Shown here piece after piece: positions 34,797 through 43,212 of a stretch of DNA of 64,000 bases (within the stretch, counting starts at the first letter, position 1; each line of letters starts with the position of its first letter). A program made the position numbers and the translations under genes. Origin of the DNA: Anaerolineales bacterium UBA5195. Lineage in GTDB: Bacteria; Chloroflexota; Anaerolineae; Anaerolineales; Villigracilaceae. The stretch lies in the NCBI GenBank assembly GCA_002412925.1, contig DHVZ01000060.1, positions 128 to 64,127 on the forward strand. The letters are read 5' to 3'. Under the pieces are notes generated by a model. The model did no database searches, was not told the origin of the DNA, and was given only the letters and a program-made list of their open reading frames with translations.

Positions 34797-34827
34797 GTTT
34801 CTCCAAGATGTTTCGAGAACTACTGAT

Positions 34828-36162
34828 TTAATTATCCCGGTCAAGCAGTGGGCCGGTGCGTTCATCCAGCAAGTCCATCAGGGTTTTAGCAAGTTTCTCC
34901 GAGTCATGCCGCCAGGGATGTTCCAGATCGAGAAAATCAGCTAAATAAATCGGGTAACCAGCAGGATTCTCGCCTATCTTAACCCATTCTACCCCATTTG
35001 GTAATGTTCCTTCATGGCGATTATTACAAACGATGATATCAAATAAACCCTTGCCAACATGCTCCTCCAGTACCGAAAGGTGGTCGCCAACATCATAGGA
35101 ACCAGTCTCTCCCGGCTGGGTGGCGATATTGACCACGTAGATTTTCAGCGCCCGACTCGCATGCAGAGCCGCCAGCAAATCAGGGACGAGCAGGTTTGGC
35201 AAGATACTGGTATACAAACTACCAGGCCCAATGACCAGCAGATCGGCAGCCAGGATGGCCTGGAGGACGGGCGGGAACGCAGGCGGGTTATTCGGCACCA
35301 AGTACACGTGGCGGACCCGTCCCGGCATTTCGGGGATGCTGCTCTCCCCTTCCACCCGCACCTGGTTGACCATGTTCGGGAGTTGGACATCAGCGACCAG
35401 CTTGACATCGTGGAGCGTGGCTGGCAACACCCGGCCGTGGACGGAAAGCACCCGCCCTGATTCGGCAATCGCCTCCTCGAAGCTGCCGGTCACATCGGCC
35501 AGAGCCGAGATAAACAGGTTCCCGAACGAATGCCCGCCCAGACCGGAATCGTCGTTGAAGCGGTATTGAAATAACTGGGCTAGCAACGCCTCATCGTTGG
35601 AGAGCGCCGCCAGGCAATTGCGGATATCGCCCGGCGGTAAAATGCCCAGGCTGAGGCGCAGTTTTCCAGACGAGCCACCGTCATCAGCCACGGTGACAAC
35701 AGCTGTCAGGTTATAGGTGTAGTTTTTCAATCCACGTAACAGGGTGGCCAAACCATGCCCGCCCCCCATTGTCACCACCCTCGCACCGCGCTCGCGGCGG
35801 CGAAAATCTGCAATCTGATCCACCAGGCGGCGATCCTTGCGCAGGAAGGGATTGAGCAGGGCGCGATTTAGCCCCCACAAGCCCCAAGTAACGAGACTCA
35901 GGCCCAGGATTAAGAAAATCGCCACCCGCACCGGGCGCGGGAAAAAGCGCAGGCTGGCGACATCCAAAACCGGCAGGATCGAATCCGCGCTGTTCGTCCG
36001 GTAAATATCCAGCAGGAAATAAGCGACGCCAATACCCAGCAGGGTGATTCCTGCCAACAGGATACCGAACCAGCGTTTGACGCCCAACCCGGGGACCAGC
36101 CAACGCAGCACGCCGGTAAATTCGCGTTTCAATGCGCTAAAAAAAATGCGACTCTTTTGCAC
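34828..36162 (-). CDS. YvcK/CofD-like protein with N-terminal membrane helices (gluconeogenesis factor family)
   Basis: Family motifs are clear: 'VVTMGGGHGLATLLRGLK', 'VTVADDGGSSGKLR', 'ILPPGDIRNCLAALS', 'GHSFGNLFISALADVTGSFEEA' and 'VIGPGSLYTSILPNLLVPDL'. YvcK proteins bind UDP-sugars and affect cell-wall supply and growth on gluconeogenic carbon; catalysis is not established. Two membrane helices (about residues 25-45 and 70-95) precede the domain, an arrangement seen in several phyla. The start is uncertain: GTG 36162 is used, while the frame runs on upstream without real coding signal. Its placement next to gap/pgk/tpiA and a sugar kinase supports a carbon-metabolism role. Confidence 0.85.
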   Translation of the reverse strand: MQKSRIFFSALKREFTGVLRWLVPGLGVKRWFGILLAGITLLGIGVAYFLLDIYRTNSADSILPVLDVASLRFFPRPVRVAIFLILGLSLVTWGLWGLNRALLNPFLRKDRRLVDQIADFRRRERGARVVTMGGGHGLATLLRGLKNYTYNLTAVVTVADDGGSSGKLRLSLGILPPGDIRNCLAALSNDEALLAQLFQYRFNDDSGLGGHSFGNLFISALADVTGSFEEAIAESGRVLSVHGRVLPATLHDVKLVADVQLPNMVNQVRVEGESSIPEMPGRVRHVYLVPNNPPAFPPVLQAILAADLLVIGPGSLYTSILPNLLVPDLLAALHASRALKIYVVNIATQPGETGSYDVGDHLSVLEEHVGKGLFDIIVCNNRHEGTLPNGVEWVKIGENPAGYPIYLADFLDLEHPWRHDSEKLAKTLMDLLDERTGPLLDRDN

Positions 36163-36302
36163 GAAATGATAATAGCAGGCTTCAAAACATCCGTCAACGG
36201 CTAACGATTCGCGATTGAGAATTTCTGCGAATGCGCAGACAAAGAAGGATGTAACGTCCCCGAACATCACATTCGTCACATCTGCGAAGCAGGCCTTTAC
36301 GA

Positions 36303-36308
36303 TATAAT
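36303..36308 (+). promoter_or_regulatory. -10 element of the ROK kinase gene, possibly leaderless
   Basis: TATAAT ends 7 nt before ATG 36316 and no ribosome site lies between. Transcription would then start at or next to the ATG, giving a leaderless message. The -35 region is weak. Confidence 0.45.
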
Positions 36309-36315
36309 TATTTTC

Positions 36316-37257
36316 ATGACCATGATTATCGCGATTGACATCGGCGGGACCCAAATCCGCGCGGCGGCTTTCCGGCGCGGGAACACAACGCCCGAAACCG
36401 TCCAGCGTACCCCCACGCGGGGTGAAGGGACAGCCTTCGAGCGCATGTGTGCGCTGATCCAGTCCATCTGGCCGGAAGATATCAAGGTCGAAAAGATCGT
36501 TGTAGCGCTGCCGGGGCCGCTCAACCCTGAAACCGGGGTGATTTTCTCGGCGCCCAATATCCCTGGCTGGGAAAACTTTCCAATTGGTCCCGAACTGGAA
36601 AAACGTTTCGGTGTGCCCGCCAGGATCGGCAACGACGCCAACCTGGCGGCGTTGGGAGAATGGCGCTTCGGGGCTGGGCAGGGCCATCACCACGTTTTGT
36701 ACCTGACAATCAGCACCGGCATCGGTGGCGGAGTGATCAGTGATGACCGCCTGCTGCTCGGTTCACATGGGCTGGCCGCGGAAGTTGGTCACTTGGCGGT
36801 CTTGCCCGATGGCCCAGTCTGCGGCTGCGGCCAGCGCGGGCATCTGGAAGCCCTGGCTGCGGGGCCTGCCATTGCCCGTTATGCGCAAGAACAAATCGCT
36901 CTTGGGGTCAAATCGAGCCTGGCAGGCAAGAAAAAACTAACCGCCCGCGAGGTCTCGGAAGCCGCCGCCCTGGGAGACGCCCTGGCCATTCAGTCCCTGG
37001 AACGCGCCGGGACATACATCGGCCAAGCGCTGGCAGTCTTTTTGCACATGTTCAACCCTTCGATCGTGATTTTTGGCGGCGGGGTCTCGTTCAGCGGGAA
37101 ATTCCTACTCGACCCAGTGAAGCAAGCGCTTGAAAAGCACGTTATGGATCAATCGTACCTGAAAAACCTGGTGATCGCGAATGCCGCACTGGGCGACGAT
37201 GCCGGGTTGATGGGCGCGTTGGCCCTGGGCCTGATGCCCGACAAACCCGATAACTGA
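36316..37257 (+). CDS. ROK family sugar kinase (glucokinase-like)
   Basis: ATP-dependent kinase of glucose or a related sugar. The phosphate-1 motif is 'IIAIDIGGTQIRAAAF', the substrate segment 'IGNDANLAALGEWRFGAG', the ATP-binding 'LTISTGIGGGVI', and the ROK zinc motif 'CGCGQRGHLEALAAGPAI'. The length (313 aa) is standard. There is no DNA-binding domain, so it is an enzyme rather than a ROK repressor. It is divergent from the YvcK-like gene. An alternative ATG lies at 36322. Confidence 0.92.
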   Translation: MTMIIAIDIGGTQIRAAAFRRGNTTPETVQRTPTRGEGTAFERMCALIQSIWPEDIKVEKIVVALPGPLNPETGVIFSAPNIPGWENFPIGPELEKRFGVPARIGNDANLAALGEWRFGAGQGHHHVLYLTISTGIGGGVISDDRLLLGSHGLAAEVGHLAVLPDGPVCGCGQRGHLEALAAGPAIARYAQEQIALGVKSSLAGKKKLTAREVSEAAALGDALAIQSLERAGTYIGQALAVFLHMFNPSIVIFGGGVSFSGKFLLDPVKQALEKHVMDQSYLKNLVIANAALGDDAGLMGALALGLMPDKPDN

Positions 37258-37475
37258 CAACCTGCCTGCCTCCCCCAGGCCGTTATTCCAGATCAACGGG
37301 GAGTCATTACAGCTTTGCGATTTTTGGTCAGCATTTTCGCTCAAGAATCGCGGCATTGCACCATTCCCAAATTTTCAAATTATGCTTTTGATTGATCGTT
37401 GGAAGCTCTGCCGCATCCAACTCCCAATCTTTCTCAATCGTCCAACCTACCAATTTCACCTGAAGGAGCCTCCTC

Positions 37476-38801
37476 ATGGAACCAATGAAGTTACCCGGGC
37501 CGAAGGCCCGCGCGCTGGTCAAGCGCGATTCGTCTGTCATTTCCCCCTCGTATCCGCGCGACTATCCCTTTGCCATGGATCATGGCAAAGGCTCATGGCT
37601 CTGGGATGTCGATGGAAATAAATTCCTGGACTTCATGGCCGGGATTGCGGTCAACTCCACCGGGCATGCCCACCCCGAAGTCGTCAAAGCCGTTCAAGAG
37701 CAGGCAGAGAAATTCCTGCACATTTCGTCCGATTTCTACCATATCAGCATGATCGAAATGGCCGAAAAACTGGACGAAATCGCCCCGATGCACGAAGCCG
37801 CCGTTTCCTTCCTGACCAACTCAGGGACAGAATCGGTCGAAACGGCCCTCAAACTGGCGCGCTACCACACCGGGCGTACCAACTTTATCGGCTTTACCGG
37901 CGCCTTCCATGGCCGGACGATGGGCGCAGTCACAATGACGGCCAGCAAATCCATGTACCACAGCGGATTCTACCCGTTGATGAACGGCGTGGTGCACGCG
38001 CCCTTCCCCAACCCCTATCGCCCAATCCTGGAGCGCGCAGCCGGTGAAGACTACGGTGAAACCGTCGTACGCTATATCGACGAGCAAATTTTCAAACAAA
38101 TCGTCCCCGCAGACGAAGTCGCCGGGATCCTGGTGGAACCCATCCAGGGCGAGGGCGGCTACATCGTCCCGCCGGCCGGGTTCTTCCCGGCGCTGCGCAA
38201 GTTGTGCGACAAGTACGGCATCCTGCTGCTCGCCGACGAGGTCCAAAGCGGGATGGGGCGCACCGGCAAGTGGTGGGCAATCGAGAACTTTGGCGTGGAA
38301 CCGGATATTTTCACCACAGCCAAAGGCATCGCCAGCGGCGTACCGCTGGGCGCGTGTGTCGCCCGCCGGTCGATCATGGACTGGGGCCGCGGCGCGCACG
38401 GCAATACCTACGGCGGGAATCCGCTTTCGTGCGTGGCTGGCCTGAAAACCATCGAGCTGATCCAGCGCGAATACATGAAAAATGCTTCCGAAGTCGGGCA
38501 GTATACGCTGGATGCACTGGCAGAAATTGCCGCCCGGCACCCCTCGATCGGCGAGGTGCGCGGCATCGGCCTGATGATCGGCGTGGAATTTGTCAAAAAC
38601 AAGGAAAACAAGGAACCCGCCCCCGAACTGCGCGACAAATTGGTCCATTATGCCTTCGAGCGCGGCCTGCTCCTGCTCGGCTGCGCCAAGTCGGTCATTC
38701 GCATCGCTCCCCCGCTGAGCATCTCGAAGGATGAAGTCAATCACGGTCTGGAAATTTTCGAAGAAGCGCTCACGCTGGCAGAAAAAGATTTCGTCAGCTA
38801 G
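37476..38801 (+). CDS. Class III PLP-dependent aminotransferase (GABA / acetylornithine aminotransferase family)
   Basis: Transfers amino groups from an omega-amine such as 4-aminobutyrate or N-acetylornithine to 2-oxoglutarate. Family landmarks are 'LTNSGTESVETALKLARYHTGR', 'GAFHGRTMGAV', 'VEPIQGEGGYIVPP', 'LLLADEVQSGMGRTG' (PLP-contacting Asp) and 'FTTAKGIASGVPLG' with the Schiff-base Lys. The length (441 aa) favours the GABA aminotransferase branch. GAAGGAG lies upstream of the ATG. No arginine- or GABA-pathway gene is adjacent, so the substrate stays open. Confidence 0.92.
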   Translation: MEPMKLPGPKARALVKRDSSVISPSYPRDYPFAMDHGKGSWLWDVDGNKFLDFMAGIAVNSTGHAHPEVVKAVQEQAEKFLHISSDFYHISMIEMAEKLDEIAPMHEAAVSFLTNSGTESVETALKLARYHTGRTNFIGFTGAFHGRTMGAVTMTASKSMYHSGFYPLMNGVVHAPFPNPYRPILERAAGEDYGETVVRYIDEQIFKQIVPADEVAGILVEPIQGEGGYIVPPAGFFPALRKLCDKYGILLLADEVQSGMGRTGKWWAIENFGVEPDIFTTAKGIASGVPLGACVARRSIMDWGRGAHGNTYGGNPLSCVAGLKTIELIQREYMKNASEVGQYTLDALAEIAARHPSIGEVRGIGLMIGVEFVKNKENKEPAPELRDKLVHYAFERGLLLLGCAKSVIRIAPPLSISKDEVNHGLEIFEEALTLAEKDFVS

Positions 38802-38804
38802 TTG

Positions 38805-38832
38805 CACTCCAATGTCTCCTGACATTGGAGTG
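38805..38832 (+). terminator. Hairpin 1 after the aminotransferase gene
   Basis: A perfect 12-bp stem (38805-38816 with 38821-38832) with loop TCCT closed by GTC/GAC. It lies directly after the stop codon. There is no T-tract. Confidence 0.6.
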
Positions 38833-38847
38833 TCTGTCCAAAACCTT

Positions 38848-38878
38848 ACGCGCTGGTCTCCTGACCAGCGCGTTTTTT
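38848..38878 (+). terminator. Hairpin 2, intrinsic terminator of the aminotransferase gene
   Basis: A perfect 11-bp stem (38848-38858 with 38863-38873) with loop TCCT, followed by T's through 38878. A standard terminator on the plus strand. Confidence 0.85.
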
Positions 38879-38916
38879 CTGGTTGGACACTGGTCAGGAG
38901 ACCAGCGCCCAACCAG
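38879..38916 (-). terminator. Hairpin 3 after recJ
   Basis: Nested stems: CTGGTTGG (38879-38886) with CCAACCAG (38909-38916), and inside them CTGGTC with GACCAG around AGGA. It lies 22 nt past the recJ stop on the minus strand. The loop is the reverse complement of the TCCT loops in hairpins 1 and 2. Confidence 0.6.
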
Positions 38917-38938
38917 AAAAACAACCCGCCCCTTACTC

Positions 38939-40645
38939 CTATAAACCGGCGGCTTTCAAATCCTTGAGATTGAGCTGCAAGGAGGTGCGCCCGTTGAATT
39001 CATTCGCCTCGAAGGTATACATGACATCGATCCGGGCAGGCAGGCTTTCTTTTAGATTCCCAAGGCGGAACCCAATCGCATCAAAAGTGACACGCCCATC
39101 GCTGAGCGATAATTTAAGGTGTTTGGCCTCGGCGCCCACCGTCCGGGAGGCTTTCACCTGCAGATTGCGGCTGACAAAAACTGCATCGGGGTTGCCGTAA
39201 CCGGTCGGCTGGAGGTATTCAAGATACTTCAACACTTCAGGCTTCATTTCATGGAGCGGCACTTCCAAATCGGCCACCAGCGTGGGGCATAATTCCTGGT
39301 CAGAAAGCTGTTCTGCGGCAATGCGCTTCAGGCATTCCTTCAAGGCAGACAGGTTTTCATTCTTGACGGTAAACCCGGCCGCCGCAGCGTGCCCGCCATG
39401 CCGGACAAGCAGGTCGGCGCATTGATCCAGCGCTTCGGTGATGTGGAATTCTGGGATGGAGCGGCACGAGCAGCGCGTGGTCTCTTCGGATTGCTGGCCG
39501 ACAATCGCCGGGCGGTAGAAGGTCTCCACCAGGCGCGAAGCAGCCAGCCCCACCACGCCCGAGTTGAAACCGGGGTCAACGGCAAAGAGAATATGCGCCT
39601 GGGGGTCGTCAGCCAGGGCCATGGCTTCAGCCTTGGCCTGGATTTCGCGCGTGACGCGCTGACGTTCGCGGTTCTGAACATCCAGCTTCTGGGCCAGTTG
39701 ACCGGCCAGCATGACATCCTGCGTGGTGAGCAGTTCGAAGGCTGCCAGCGCCGATTCGAGCCGCCCGGCGGCGTTCAGACGAGGGCCAAGCACAAACCCG
39801 ATATTGACGGCGGTCGTTTTTGCAATCGCCATTTCGGCCACATTGGCCAGCGCAAAAAGTCCCTGGCGGCTGGTGGCGCGGATTTTCTGCAAGCCTTTGC
39901 GCACCAACATCCGGTTCTCCCCCACCAGGGGAGCCAGGTCTGCGACCGTCCCCAAAGCAACCAGGTCGAGCAGCGTATCGAGGTTGAAATCAATCTGCTG
40001 ACCGCCAAGCGTAAAACGTTCCCATAAAGCCTGGGCGAGCTTGTAAGCCACACCCACCCCGGCCAAATCCTTATCCGGGTAGGCATCGCCAGCCTGTTTG
40101 GGATTGAGCAAGGCAAACGCAGACGGAAGCAGGTCGGCGGGTTGGTGGTGGTCAGAAATGATCAGGTCGAGACCAATGCTCCGGGCGTGGGCCGCCTCGT
40201 CGGGGGAGCGAATCCCGCAGTCCACCGTGATGACCAGGCCAACACCATCCTCCTTGAGCGCGGTCAGGGCCTCGTTATTAAGTCCATAGCCTTCATCAAA
40301 ACGATTGGGGATATAGCCGCGCACATCCGCACCCAGGGCTTGGAGCGTTTGCACAAGCAAGGCCGTCGCTGTGACTCCATCGACATCATAATCGCCATAA
40401 ATGGCGATCGGCTCGCGCTGCTCAAGCGCATAGAGAATGCGCCCAACGGCCGCCTGCATGCCGGTCATCTGGAAAGGAGAGGTGTCAAAATTGGCTTCGG
40501 CGCGCAAAAAGGCGCGGGCCTCGGCATCCGTCCCATAGCCGCGATTAAAAAGCAACTGCCGCAAGATTGGCGGGAATTTTTCCAGGGCCTGATCAGCCTG
40601 AGGGGTGAGTTTAGGGGAGATGTTCCAGCGTTTGGATTGATTCAC
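38939..40645 (-). CDS. recJ: Single-stranded-DNA-specific exonuclease RecJ
   Basis: 5'-3' exonuclease on single-stranded DNA in recombination and mismatch repair. DHH-family motifs are visible: 'IAIYGDYDVDGVTATALL' (motif I), 'VITVDCGIRSPDEAAHA' (II), 'LIISDHHQPADLLPSA' (III, DHH) and 'LVALGTVADLAPL' (IV). DHHA1 is marked by 'RHGGHAAAAGFTVKNENL', and a C-terminal OB-like region follows. GTG 40645 is chosen as start. It follows a TATACT -10 by about 6 nt with no ribosome site, so the message may be leaderless. The resulting 568 residues match bacterial RecJ. Confidence 0.93.
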   Translation of the reverse strand: MNQSKRWNISPKLTPQADQALEKFPPILRQLLFNRGYGTDAEARAFLRAEANFDTSPFQMTGMQAAVGRILYALEQREPIAIYGDYDVDGVTATALLVQTLQALGADVRGYIPNRFDEGYGLNNEALTALKEDGVGLVITVDCGIRSPDEAAHARSIGLDLIISDHHQPADLLPSAFALLNPKQAGDAYPDKDLAGVGVAYKLAQALWERFTLGGQQIDFNLDTLLDLVALGTVADLAPLVGENRMLVRKGLQKIRATSRQGLFALANVAEMAIAKTTAVNIGFVLGPRLNAAGRLESALAAFELLTTQDVMLAGQLAQKLDVQNRERQRVTREIQAKAEAMALADDPQAHILFAVDPGFNSGVVGLAASRLVETFYRPAIVGQQSEETTRCSCRSIPEFHITEALDQCADLLVRHGGHAAAAGFTVKNENLSALKECLKRIAAEQLSDQELCPTLVADLEVPLHEMKPEVLKYLEYLQPTGYGNPDAVFVSRNLQVKASRTVGAEAKHLKLSLSDGRVTFDAIGFRLGNLKESLPARIDVMYTFEANEFNGRTSLQLNLKDLKAAGL

Positions 40646-40689
40646 GTAAATAGTATAAACGCGGATGATGAGCCGGGGAAGGGTTGTTG

Positions 40690-40695
40690 TATAAT
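40690..40695 (+). promoter_or_regulatory. -10 element of the DUF6812-like gene
   Basis: TATAAT preceded by TTG. Transcription would start about 40702, giving a leader of about 90 nt whose 5' end is the candidate structured element. A -35 hexamer is not evident. Confidence 0.5.
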
Positions 40696-40707
40696 CAGAT
40701 AAACACT

Positions 40708-40754
40708 GGCTCTTTGGGAATCTCCGTGCTAGCACCCCGCAAGACAGTGAGACC
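40708..40754 (+). ncRNA. Candidate structured leader element, copy 2
   Basis: Starts GGCTCTTT then GGGAATCTCCGTGCT (40708-40730). GGCTC (40708-40712) pairs with GAGACC (40749-40754) with one bulged A. GGG (40716-40718) can pair with CCC (40735-40737), and TCT with AG-A just inside. It lies 26 nt downstream of a TATAAT and 76 nt (GGG to ATG) upstream of the gene at 40792. Confidence 0.55.
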
Positions 40755-40791
40755 CTAAATAATTCAGCCTGAAAATTTTGGGAGAAGCTTT

Positions 40792-41307
40792 ATGGATACC
40801 CTGGCCTCTGACGAAAAGACGACCCTGGCAATGGTTTACACGCATGATACCCTGATACGAGGGGAGGTGGTCACGAAGGAAAGCGCCCGGGTGAGTGTCT
40901 GGCTGCGCACGCAAGGCGTTCCAAATTTCATTCATCTGCTCAAGCCGAATATCATGCTTTTCGGCGGCTACCCGCCCAAACCATTTAGCTATTCGGAAAT
41001 CTTCATTCCGACAAATTCGGCGATTGGTTTTCACCTGGCTCCGCCGGCGGTCGACCCACTCGATTACGACCCCGAGGAAAAGAACCGCGCCATGGAACCG
41101 GTCGCCATTCAAATGGGAACGTTCCTGGTTAAAGCCCGCATCCGGATTGCGGCAGCGACACCCCTGGGTGTCACCCTTGAAGTAGTTCACTCGGGCTGGG
41201 TCTCCATCTACGACGCGGAAATTACCAACCCGTACCTGCCGCAAATGCAGCCCATGCTGGTGCCGATGATGCTGATCAATGCCAGTAAAGTGACGTTTGC
41301 AAAGTAA
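40792..41307 (+). CDS. Hypothetical protein, DUF6812-like
   Basis: A 171-residue cytoplasmic-looking protein without signal peptide, cysteines or membrane helices. The region 'LAMVYTHDTLIRGEVVTKESARVSVWLRTQGVPNFIHLL' recalls DUF6812, a family of unknown function, but that assignment is from memory and tentative. Mixed beta pattern; the C-terminal half contains 'MGTFLVKARIRIAAATPLGVTLEV'. GGGAGAAG lies upstream of the ATG. A long leader with a candidate structured RNA suggests post-initiation control. A strong terminator follows. Confidence 0.7.
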   Translation: MDTLASDEKTTLAMVYTHDTLIRGEVVTKESARVSVWLRTQGVPNFIHLLKPNIMLFGGYPPKPFSYSEIFIPTNSAIGFHLAPPAVDPLDYDPEEKNRAMEPVAIQMGTFLVKARIRIAAATPLGVTLEVVHSGWVSIYDAEITNPYLPQMQPMLVPMMLINASKVTFAK

Positions 41308-41373
41308 GTTAGTAAGGTGGTTGCGGCACGAGAGGCGGGAGCAGGAAACCTGCGCCTAACAAGGATTAAGAAT

Positions 41374-41410
41374 AAAACTCGTCCCACAGTTGAACTGCGG
41401 GACGAGTTTT
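41374..41410. terminator. Bidirectional terminator between converging genes
   Basis: A 16-bp stem with one mismatch (41374-41389 with 41395-41410), AAAA at one end and TTTT at the other. It serves both the plus-strand gene ending at 41307 and the minus-strand gene ending at 41422. Confidence 0.85.
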
Positions 41411-41421
41411 CGTAAAAAATC

Positions 41422-43095
41422 CTACCGGCAAATCAAAATTGGGCACTCGGCTTCGCGCAGCAAGAAGTTAACCAGGCTGCCGATGATGACTTCCTGCCAG
41501 GCATTTCCGCTGTAACCACCCATCAGAACCAGGTTAATCTCACGCTGCCGGATGGCGCTCAAAATAGTTTCCGAAGGGCCGCTGGCCACCAGGAATTCAG
41601 CCTGGAGTTCGTGCAAATCGAGGTAGTCGCGGGCATAATCCTGGACGGAACTGGCAGGGTCATCCGCCAGGGTCAAGACTGTCAACGCAGTCTTCCAACT
41701 TTCGGCCAGGTAGGCGGCTACAAAAAGGGCCTCCTTTGACTTACGGCTGCCGTCATAAGCCACCAGTGCCCTGTCCATCTGGCTGACGTTTCCAGGAACG
41801 GTCAGAATCGGGCGGGCGGATTTCCGGATAATCGAGCGCAAGCCGGAACCCAGGCTGGAAAGCCCGGCAGACGGAGGATGCGCCACATTCAAGACGATCA
41901 GATCGGTCAACAACGCGCGCTGGCAGGTCAACTCGGGGACGCTGCCTTTTTCCACCACCAGGCTGCCTTCCAAACCGTAATCTTGACAGCGCTGGTCAAA
42001 GCGCGACTTAACCGCCAGTGCCCGGGCGCCATCCAACTTGGATCTGGGCGTGAGAATATGTAACCCGTGCAAAACCGCTGACTCTTTTTGCGCAACCAGC
42101 AGGGCCTGCTCCAAAGCCTGCCAACTTTCGGGCTCGCCGGTGACAGTCACCAAGATATCCCTGAAAAGCCGGTCAGTATAGCGGTCGACCAGCCTGGCAA
42201 GCCGCCAACTGCCTGTTTCAACGACCTCGCTGCCTCCCTGCGGGTTTTCCCGGGCCGCCAGATCAGCGACTGCAGCCTCGGGGCGCACCGACCAACCCAA
42301 TTCTTTTTCGAGGATGGCGCGATGCGTCGAGACCCACAGGTACAGGTCAGTTTCAGTGCGTCCCGGAAACCAGCGTAATAAGCCGCGTTCGCGCAAGGGT
42401 TCGATGATCGGCAGGTAAATCGTGTCGTACCAGTGCGCGACAGCTTCAGGGTAAGAGACCTCACGCTGAAAATCCAGCCCCATGAAATAACGATGGGCTT
42501 CAATATGCTCTTTAAGCTTTTCGTACTGCCCGGGGGCGGTCAGGCTGAGGTCGACGCCAGGGCGGAGATCGCTGAAATTGGTTTGTTCAAGGAATTCGGC
42601 ATATTCGGCCTTGAGAATCAGGTCGTCGGGGCGCAAGTCGGGAGTCAATGGAATATCGGTTTTCACCTCGATGACATGCGCCTGGATCTGGGTAAAACCC
42701 TCCTGTCGCGCCACCGAGACGCGGTGATTTCCATCCAGGACAAAATAGACTTCACCAACCTTGTAGACATCGATGGGCGGAAGGCCCATCCCGGTTGGGT
42801 CGTCCATGGCAGCCTTGACGCGCGCCCAGCGTTCCTGGTCGGTATTCTTCAATGGCAAGAAACTGCGCGTGAAATCGGTATAGCGCCCCACACTGCCGAC
42901 GATTGCTTCGAGGGGGATGTCAAAGACGCCGCGTTCGCTGCGCACATTGAGCTTGAGCTTGGCGGTAACTTCATCAAAAGAGAGCAGTTCGTTTGATTTA
43001 CCGGTCAGGCGCGCCAGGGCTTCCTGTAGGGAAGCTTGCAGGCGGGCATCGTTGAAATCGTTAAGCGCGGAATGGTAATGCGGTTCGAGTGCCAT
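41422..43095 (-). CDS. ParB/sulfiredoxin-like domain fused to two UspA domains
   Basis: A protein of 557 residues in three parts. The N-terminal third holds a ParB/Srx-fold segment, 'LPPIDVYKVGEVYFVLDGNHRVSVARQEGFTQIQAHVIEV' when read across two short stretches, with the DGNHR nucleotide-binding motif. A helical linker of about 150 residues follows. Two universal stress protein domains end the chain; the second has 'LVLMGGYSGNAWQEVIIGS' near the C-terminus, the ATP-binding type motif. No ribosome site precedes ATG 43095, and a TATAAA about 9 nt upstream suggests a nearly leaderless message. The combination is unusual and its function unknown. Confidence 0.82.
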   Translation of the reverse strand: MALEPHYHSALNDFNDARLQASLQEALARLTGKSNELLSFDEVTAKLKLNVRSERGVFDIPLEAIVGSVGRYTDFTRSFLPLKNTDQERWARVKAAMDDPTGMGLPPIDVYKVGEVYFVLDGNHRVSVARQEGFTQIQAHVIEVKTDIPLTPDLRPDDLILKAEYAEFLEQTNFSDLRPGVDLSLTAPGQYEKLKEHIEAHRYFMGLDFQREVSYPEAVAHWYDTIYLPIIEPLRERGLLRWFPGRTETDLYLWVSTHRAILEKELGWSVRPEAAVADLAARENPQGGSEVVETGSWRLARLVDRYTDRLFRDILVTVTGEPESWQALEQALLVAQKESAVLHGLHILTPRSKLDGARALAVKSRFDQRCQDYGLEGSLVVEKGSVPELTCQRALLTDLIVLNVAHPPSAGLSSLGSGLRSIIRKSARPILTVPGNVSQMDRALVAYDGSRKSKEALFVAAYLAESWKTALTVLTLADDPASSVQDYARDYLDLHELQAEFLVASGPSETILSAIRQREINLVLMGGYSGNAWQEVIIGSLVNFLLREAECPILICR

Positions 43096-43141
43096 AGGGC
43101 GAGTTTATATCACATTTTCGTTCGGGACGACGAATTAATTA

Positions 43142-43164
43142 GTCTCTTCGGGAATCTCAGCTGA
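43142..43164 (+). ncRNA. Candidate leader element, weak copy 3
   Basis: GTCTCTTC then GGGAATCTCAGCTGA matches the 23-nt consensus at 19 positions without a gap and lies 63 nt (GGG to ATG) before the gene at 43213. It lacks a downstream GARACC partner, and a TATAAT follows at 43174-43179, so it may not be transcribed or may be a decayed copy. Confidence 0.3.
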
Positions 43165-43212
43165 TGGAGGTTGTATAATATTTTTATACCCTTTATCTCG
43201 AAGGAGTCAAGC

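Noticed and set aside
34828..36693. Longer version of the YvcK-like protein with about 175 extra N-terminal residues
   Set aside because: The extension is antisense to the start of the ROK kinase gene and shows no coding character; the conserved chain starts near 36162 or later.
38209..38734. Frame overlapping the aminotransferase gene in another phase
   Set aside because: No motifs and Arg/Pro-rich composition typical of an out-of-phase reading of GC-rich coding DNA.
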